This document shows positions 43,769 to 47,494 of a stretch of 47,494 bases of DNA, piece by piece; the first letter of the stretch is position 1; the number at the start of each line of letters is the position of its first letter. Where the stretch lies: contig CAJFRV010000017.1 of the NCBI GenBank assembly GCA_904419495.1, positions 1 through 47,494 of the forward strand, read 5' to 3'. The notes beneath the pieces were generated by a model. The model had not been told where the DNA came from, made no database searches, and worked only from the letters and a program-made list of their open reading frames with translations. Made by a program: the position numbers and the translations under genes. The DNA is from an uncultured Clostridia bacterium (lineage in GTDB: Bacteria; Bacillota; Clostridia; TANB77; CAG-508).

Positions 43769-44137
43769 TTATTTTTTATGTTTAAATACTGGGAATATCA
43801 AAGCAATTCCAATCCCTAAATATATAAGCGTACTAGAAATTGAAGATATAGAAGCATACCCCTCTAAAAAATCCAAAAAACTTAGATTTAAACCATACGC
43901 CCCTATACTTAGCATTATTGAAGAAAACACAGCAATAATGCCATTCGCAACAACATTGCCTCCATTAGCTTTATATTTTTTATATTTTATAAATTCAACT
44001 ATAGAAGCAATTAAAATAATTAAACTGTTCAAAAGCCATACTGGCATAACTGCAAGTCCACTAAGATTATTTGCATCACGTGTATCCAACCATATCAGAA
44101 ATGTGAGAAAAATTGTTATAATTTCTGCTATTATCAC
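43769..44137 (-). CDS. Small four-helix membrane protein, unknown
   Basis: 122 aa from a GTG; the correct start is uncertain because the nearest ribosome-binding-like sequence (AAAAGG) is about 24 nt upstream. Four hydrophobic segments (IIAEIITIFLTFLIWL, WLLNSLIILIASIVEFI, IIAVFSSIMLSIGAYG, ISSTLIYLGIGIALIFPV). I do not recognise the family. It is the first of two small membrane proteins near the GntR-ABC module. Confidence 0.6.
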   Translation of the reverse strand: MIIAEIITIFLTFLIWLDTRDANNLSGLAVMPVWLLNSLIILIASIVEFIKYKKYKANGGNVVANGIIAVFSSIMLSIGAYGLNLSFLDFLEGYASISSISSTLIYLGIGIALIFPVFKHKK

Positions 44138-44215
44138 TAATAGTAAATACCACTTTTAGTTCCTTTTACTTTTCTATAATACTTCTACCTTATACAATTA
44201 TATATTGAACTCTAG

Positions 44216-44461
44216 CTATCTTTTATTTATTTCTTTTTGTATTTCATTGTTGTTTTCTAATAACCAATATCTGGTAATCAGCAATATAATTATTGGAATA
44301 ATAGCTAAAAATGGATTAACAAATGCTAACAACAATGCTCCAATCAGAAAGCATATGGCTCTTTCCTTTAATCTAAACTGATTAATTTTAAGTTGTGCCT
44401 TTAGTTCGTCAACAGACATTTGGTATAATTCTTTACCATTATAAGATAACTTTCTGTTCAT
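44216..44461 (-). CDS. Small membrane protein, 81 aa
   Basis: Start at the second ATG (44461), seven bases from AAGGAGG; the first Met overlaps the site. A charged N-terminal half (YQMSVDELKAQLKINQFRLKERA) and one or two helices (ICFLIGALLLAFVNPFLAIIPIIILLITRYW), then a charged tail. No family recognised. On the same strand as and just downstream of the ABC permease; it may be part of that operon. Confidence 0.7.
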   Translation of the reverse strand: MNRKLSYNGKELYQMSVDELKAQLKINQFRLKERAICFLIGALLLAFVNPFLAIIPIIILLITRYWLLENNNEIQKEINKR

Positions 44462-44542
44462 ATTCATTCCTCCTTAAAATTATTTAACCAGATGATTGTT
44501 GCTACATATATAATATAAACTGCCTATTGATAGCGTTCTAAA

Positions 44543-45217
44543 CTATTCTTCTTTATTTTTATATATTTTATATGCAATTTTATATGATATTAGATACATG
44601 ATTATTGTACTTATACTTGCTATTATTATTCCAAATCTAGTAATAAAGTTATTTACCATTTCTATATCAATATTGATATTGGCTTTGTTTATTAAAAAGT
44701 ATATTCCACCAAGTATTGCAACTATAATAAGCACTAATATAAACATCTGGATTCTTCCTTTTTCTGCTCCCCATTTATATATACTTGGAATTTGAACTGA
44801 TTGTAGAAAAGATATTCCAAAAATACCTCCTATTGTTGCTATAATTAAACTTTGGTAATCAAGATTTATTATATTTTCAGGCCTTAAATAATTCATAATA
44901 TTTACAACTATTATAGTTAGCAACATTCCTAATAATCCGCCTAATATAGTTGCACCTATTGCTAAAATATATTTTTCTCTTACTAATTCTTTTCTATTAG
45001 TTGGTAATGTTAAAATATACCTATTAGACTTTGACATTTCGTCATAACTAAATGTTGAAAGAGAAATCATACCAACTATTGCACAAATTACGGTTGGTGC
45101 AATAGTAATAGCATCCGTTCCTATTATTGCAATTCCACAAAACAAAATTATTATAATTAATGATGCTTTGTAAGTTGCTAAGTTATACAAATCTTTTTTT
45201 AATAATCCTTTTATCAT
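44543..45217 (-). CDS. ABC-2 type transporter permease
   Basis: 224 aa with six hydrophobic helices. It starts MIKGLLKKDLYNLATYKASLIIIILFCG, the typical N-terminus of the short ABC-2 permeases that follow YtrB-like ATPases, and has SLSTFSYDEMSKSNRYILTLPTNRKELVREKYIL, the conserved coupling loop. It lies 2 nt after the ATPase gene. In such GntR-controlled modules the exporter responds to cell-wall-active peptides or ionic stress; the substrate here is unknown. Confidence 0.88.
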   Translation of the reverse strand: MIKGLLKKDLYNLATYKASLIIIILFCGIAIIGTDAITIAPTVICAIVGMISLSTFSYDEMSKSNRYILTLPTNRKELVREKYILAIGATILGGLLGMLLTIIVVNIMNYLRPENIINLDYQSLIIATIGGIFGISFLQSVQIPSIYKWGAEKGRIQMFILVLIIVAILGGIYFLINKANINIDIEMVNNFITRFGIIIASISTIIMYLISYKIAYKIYKNKEE

Positions 45218-45219
45218 TC

Positions 45220-46077
45220 TTATTTTTCCCCCTTAATATAAAATAACATTATATCTTCAATAGACGGCTTATCAATAGTTGTAATATTATATTTGTTTCT
45301 AATAACGCTTTTATCATTTGTTAATACCTCATATTGATATTTTCCTTTTTTGTAAGCAATATAATCTTTTCCACCTAATCTAATAAAATCCTCTTTACTA
45401 CACTTGATTATTCCATAGTTTTCAAGTAATTCATCTGTTGGTAAATTAAAAATTATTTTTCCTTTTTCTATAAATACTATATAATCTGATATATGTTCTA
45501 AATCTGTGGTAATATGTGTTGATAATAATATTGATCTTGTTTCATCTTCTTCAATATATTTTCTAAAAATATCTAGTATTTCATTTCTTACAACTGGATC
45601 AAGACCACTTGTAGGCTCATCTAATATTAAAATTTTAGGATTATGTGATATAGCTGTTGCAATTTTTAATTTCATTTTCATACCACTTGAAAAATCTTTT
45701 ATCAATTTATCTGTTGGTAAATTGAATTGTTTTAAAAAATCTATATATTTATTTTCATCCCAATTCTTATAAAAATCTTTCATAATAGAATTAACTTGTT
45801 TTGCAGTTAAGTATTCTGATAGAAAACTATCATCTAATACCACACCTGTTTCTTCTTTTATTTCTTTTTCATTTTTTATGCTATCTTTTCCAAATATCTT
45901 TACATTTCCTTCTGATTTAGTAATATTTAGTATCGATTTAATGGTGGTTGTTTTTCCTACTCCATTTTCTCCAATTAGTCCTACGATGCAACCTTGTGGC
46001 ACATTAAAAGTAACATTTTTAAGTTCAAAATCATTATATTTTTTTGATACATTTTGTAATTCAATATTATTTTTCAT
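45220..46077 (-). CDS. ABC transporter ATP-binding protein (YtrB-like)
   Basis: 285 aa from the ATG at 46077 (MKNNIELQNVSKKYNDF), AGGGGGATTTTTAGT upstream; the six extra track residues overlap the GntR gene. Walker A GENGVGKTT, signature FSSGMKMK, Walker B ILILDEPTSGLDP, switch STHITTDLEHIS. It has a C-terminal extension (about 60 aa) beyond the ATPase core, as in YtrB/BcrA-like proteins. It energises the downstream permease. Confidence 0.92.
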   Translation of the reverse strand: MKNNIELQNVSKKYNDFELKNVTFNVPQGCIVGLIGENGVGKTTTIKSILNITKSEGNVKIFGKDSIKNEKEIKEETGVVLDDSFLSEYLTAKQVNSIMKDFYKNWDENKYIDFLKQFNLPTDKLIKDFSSGMKMKLKIATAISHNPKILILDEPTSGLDPVVRNEILDIFRKYIEEDETRSILLSTHITTDLEHISDYIVFIEKGKIIFNLPTDELLENYGIIKCSKEDFIRLGGKDYIAYKKGKYQYEVLTNDKSVIRNKYNITTIDKPSIEDIMLFYIKGEK

Positions 46078-46078
46078 A

Positions 46079-46456
46079 CTAAAAATCCCCCTCAAATATC
46101 ATTTTAAATAATTCTTTTACTTCTTCCTCAGATATATTGGATATTTTTGAAATATCATATATTTTTTCTATATAGTCTTGGATTTCTTTTAGTTTTTCCT
46201 CTTTGATTAGTTCTAAATTTTTAGGAGCGACAAAGCTTCCTTTTCCTTGAACTGTTTTTATAAATCCTGCTTGTTCTAGTTCATCATAAGCTCTTTTTAC
46301 TGTTAGAAAACTAATCTTTAAATCATTTGCTAGACTTCTTACAGATGGCAACATGTCTTCCTCTTTTAGTTCATTGGAAAATATAGCTTCTTTTATTGCA
46401 TTTTCTAATTGTTCATAAATGGGTACACTACTATTATTACTAATTATTATATTCAT
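46079..46456 (-). CDS. GntR family regulator, YtrA subfamily
   Basis: 125 aa from the ATG at 46456 (MNIIISNNSSVPIYEQLENAI), with GAGGAGGG upstream. A winged helix of the GntR type (MLPSVRSLANDLKISFLTVKRAYDELEQAGFIKTVQGKGSFV) with only a short helical C-terminal tail, which defines the YtrA branch; there is no ligand-binding domain. It probably represses its own operon with the ABC genes. It ends one base before the ATPase start codon. Confidence 0.9.
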   Translation of the reverse strand: MNIIISNNSSVPIYEQLENAIKEAIFSNELKEEDMLPSVRSLANDLKISFLTVKRAYDELEQAGFIKTVQGKGSFVAPKNLELIKEEKLKEIQDYIEKIYDISKISNISEEEVKELFKMIFEGDF

Positions 46457-46493
46457 ATTTTCCCTCCTCACTGTTATTGTCTGTTATATTTTT

Positions 46494-46521
46494 ATTATAA
46501 CACCTTATAACAATGTGTCAA
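46494..46521 (-). promoter_or_regulatory. SigA-type promoter of the GntR-ABC operon
   Basis: TTGACA (46521-46516), 16 nt, TATAAT (46499-46494) on the minus strand. GTTATAA occurs twice in the spacer and -10 region (TTGTTATAAGGTGTTATAAT) and may be the operator. Confidence 0.75.
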
Positions 46522-46547
46522 TACTTTTTTTCAAAATTATTATAAAA

Positions 46548-46569
46548 AAAACTACATCATTGTAGTTTT
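46548..46569 (-). terminator. Terminator of the GNAT remnant gene
   Basis: AAAACTACA TCAT TGTAGTTTT, a perfect 9-bp stem followed by TTTTATAATAA on the minus strand. Confidence 0.85.
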
Positions 46570-46615
46570 CTTTTAGATATTAAATTTTTTTAAAATAAAA
46601 GCTTTTTATAATAAT

Positions 46616-47150
46616 TTATAATTCTAGTTCATCATCTTCTTCTATTTGTTTATCTCGTTCTAAGTTTTTAGAAATATAATAGGTCGAACTATTTTTCATT
46701 CCATTTATGCCAAAACCTAAATTCCTATAAAATTTAAGTAGATAATCTCTTGCCTCAGCTTTCATACATTGACAAGCTATACTTTTTGAATATTCTTCTG
46801 CTTCATTAATTAATCTTTTAGCAATACCTCTTTTTCTATAATCTTCTTCTACAAATAAGCCTTGTATAAATGTATAACTCTCTTCCTTATTCAATTCTAA
46901 CATTATATAGCCAACTATTCTACTCTCAAATCCTTCATCATTTAATAAAGAAGCCACATAAGCAATATATGACTTTTCTTCATTAAATATTTTATCATAA
47001 ATATAATTAGGATAACCGATGTCCAATTCCAACATTGCTACCGTAATTAGCCAAAAGTTTTTCATATAAATCATTTATAATATCTTTATCTTCTTTTTTT
47101 GCTTCTCTAACGATAGGTCTTAAATATTCTACTTCAACATTGCTTTTCAT
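46616..47150 (-). pseudogene. GNAT acetyltransferase, frameshifted near residue 43
   Basis: From the ATG at 47150 one frame reads MKSNVEVEYLRPIVREAKKE, then DKDIINDLYEKLLANYGSN and soon a stop at 47007. The other frame, which the track begins with a spurious MIYMKNFWLITVA, carries the rest: GYPNYIYDKIFNEEKSYIAYVA, SYTFIQGLFVEEDYRKRGIAKRLI (acetyl-CoA loop), AEARDYLLKFYRNLGF. Together they make one normal 175-aa GNAT protein joined by a single frame change at about 47010-47030. Either a sequence error or a broken gene. It ends with an acidic EEDDELEL tail. Confidence 0.75.
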
Positions 47151-47200
47151 TGCTACCACACTCTTTTTTTATTCTATTTATTGATTAGATAATATCATAA

Positions 47201-47230
47201 AAGAGAGTAATTATCAATAATTACTCTCTT
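47201..47230 (-). terminator. Terminator of the last membrane gene
   Basis: AAGAGAGTAATTAT CA ATAATTACTCTCTT, a perfect 14-bp stem right after the 47236 stop, then TTTATGATATT on the minus strand. Confidence 0.85.
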
Positions 47231-47235
47231 TAGAA

Positions 47236-47493
47236 TTAAACTCTTAACTTAAATGTTTTAGGTGCATACTTATATGCAAGAAATAGTGAAATCAAACAAT
47301 AAGCAATACAGAATACTATTGTTGCTATACCAAAAGTAAATATAGGCATTTGAATTTGTATCATATACCAACAAACAATATAAGTTAATCCTTGCACCAC
47401 TTTATATGTACTACTTTTCATTTCTGTACTTACATTATAAGGTTGTAATAAATAATACATTACCAAATAATGAACTGAAAAGAATATACTCAT
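47236..47493 (-). CDS. Membrane protein, cut by the window edge
   Basis: The visible 85 aa hold about three hydrophobic segments (FFSVHYLVMYYLLQPY, GLTYIVCWYMIQIQMPIFTFGIATIVF, IAYCLISLFLAY) and a basic C-terminus (KYAPKTFKLRV). The first Met is at the window edge, so the true start may lie outside. No family recognised. It carries its own terminator and is separate from the GNAT gene. Confidence 0.55.
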   Translation of the reverse strand: MSIFFSVHYLVMYYLLQPYNVSTEMKSSTYKVVQGLTYIVCWYMIQIQMPIFTFGIATIVFCIAYCLISLFLAYKYAPKTFKLRV

Positions 47494-47494
47494 T

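Noticed and set aside
43692-44159. 155-aa plus-strand ORF
   Set aside because: It is antisense to a four-helix membrane protein in the better coding frame and has no ribosome binding site.
1-47494. CRISPR array, tRNA, rRNA or intact insertion sequence
   Set aside because: I saw no regularly spaced repeats, no tRNA cloverleaf-like sequence and no transposase reading frame.

Overview
The window reads as a low-GC, endospore-forming member of the Clostridia, probably a gut-type lineage. The support is A/T-rich genes and spacers, strong AGGAGG-type ribosome binding sites, the spore genes cotJA/cotJB/cotJC and spoIIP, a DnaE1-type polymerase III alpha, PerR/rubrerythrin oxygen defence, and pilin-leader and sortase surface proteins. 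I cannot name a species. No rRNA, tRNA or CRISPR array was seen.

Layout. Positions 1-1000 hold a cotJABC spore operon on the minus strand whose third gene stops after 65 codons. Positions 1100-8300 hold metabolism and sporulation: cytidine deaminase, pyruvate kinase, a compositionally odd orphan, acyl-ACP thioesterase, glucose-6-phosphate isomerase, SpoIIP and a TspO-like protein with an apparent ATA start. DnaE fills 8.8-12.3 kb. A surface block at 12.6-17.3 kb has a Bax1-I membrane protein, a class B sortase, its likely TPKTG substrate, and a BspA-like LRR protein with a pilin-type leader that can only be read with a -1 shift on an A7 run. Stress genes follow at 17.7-19.4 kb (Hsp20 with a degenerate CIRCE, and perR-rbr with a PerR-type box), then xpt.

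From 20 to 30 kb there are a broken acyl-CoA synthetase behind a perfect palindromic operator, a DUF1836 protein, a ferredoxin, nadD-nadE-csaA-GNAT, an ABC exporter, a DEDDh exonuclease and an esterase. From 29.7 kb the window becomes accessory in character: a frameshifted RhuM-Fic protein, a 200-bp nested foldback element, a DUF2207 membrane protein, a compact operon pairing a homospermidine synthase with a glutathionylspermidine-synthase-type ATP-grasp ligase and an unrecognised 220-aa protein, a P-type ATPase lacking its catalytic core, a second nested foldback element, a Fic protein with an altered motif, an AlkD-like repair protein, DUF4256, small membrane proteins, and a GntR-ABC module.

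The best candidates for something undescribed are the polyamine-conjugate operon (33.7-37.6 kb), the two nested foldback elements (31.1 and 39.2 kb), the slippery A7 at the start of the LRR gene, and the cotJC interruption at the left edge. Several genes are broken (acyl-CoA synthetase, RhuM-Fic, terminal GNAT, XRE fragment, ATPase). That may be real decay or, for the single-base cases, sequence error. All domain names come from reading the translations by eye; no database search was run.
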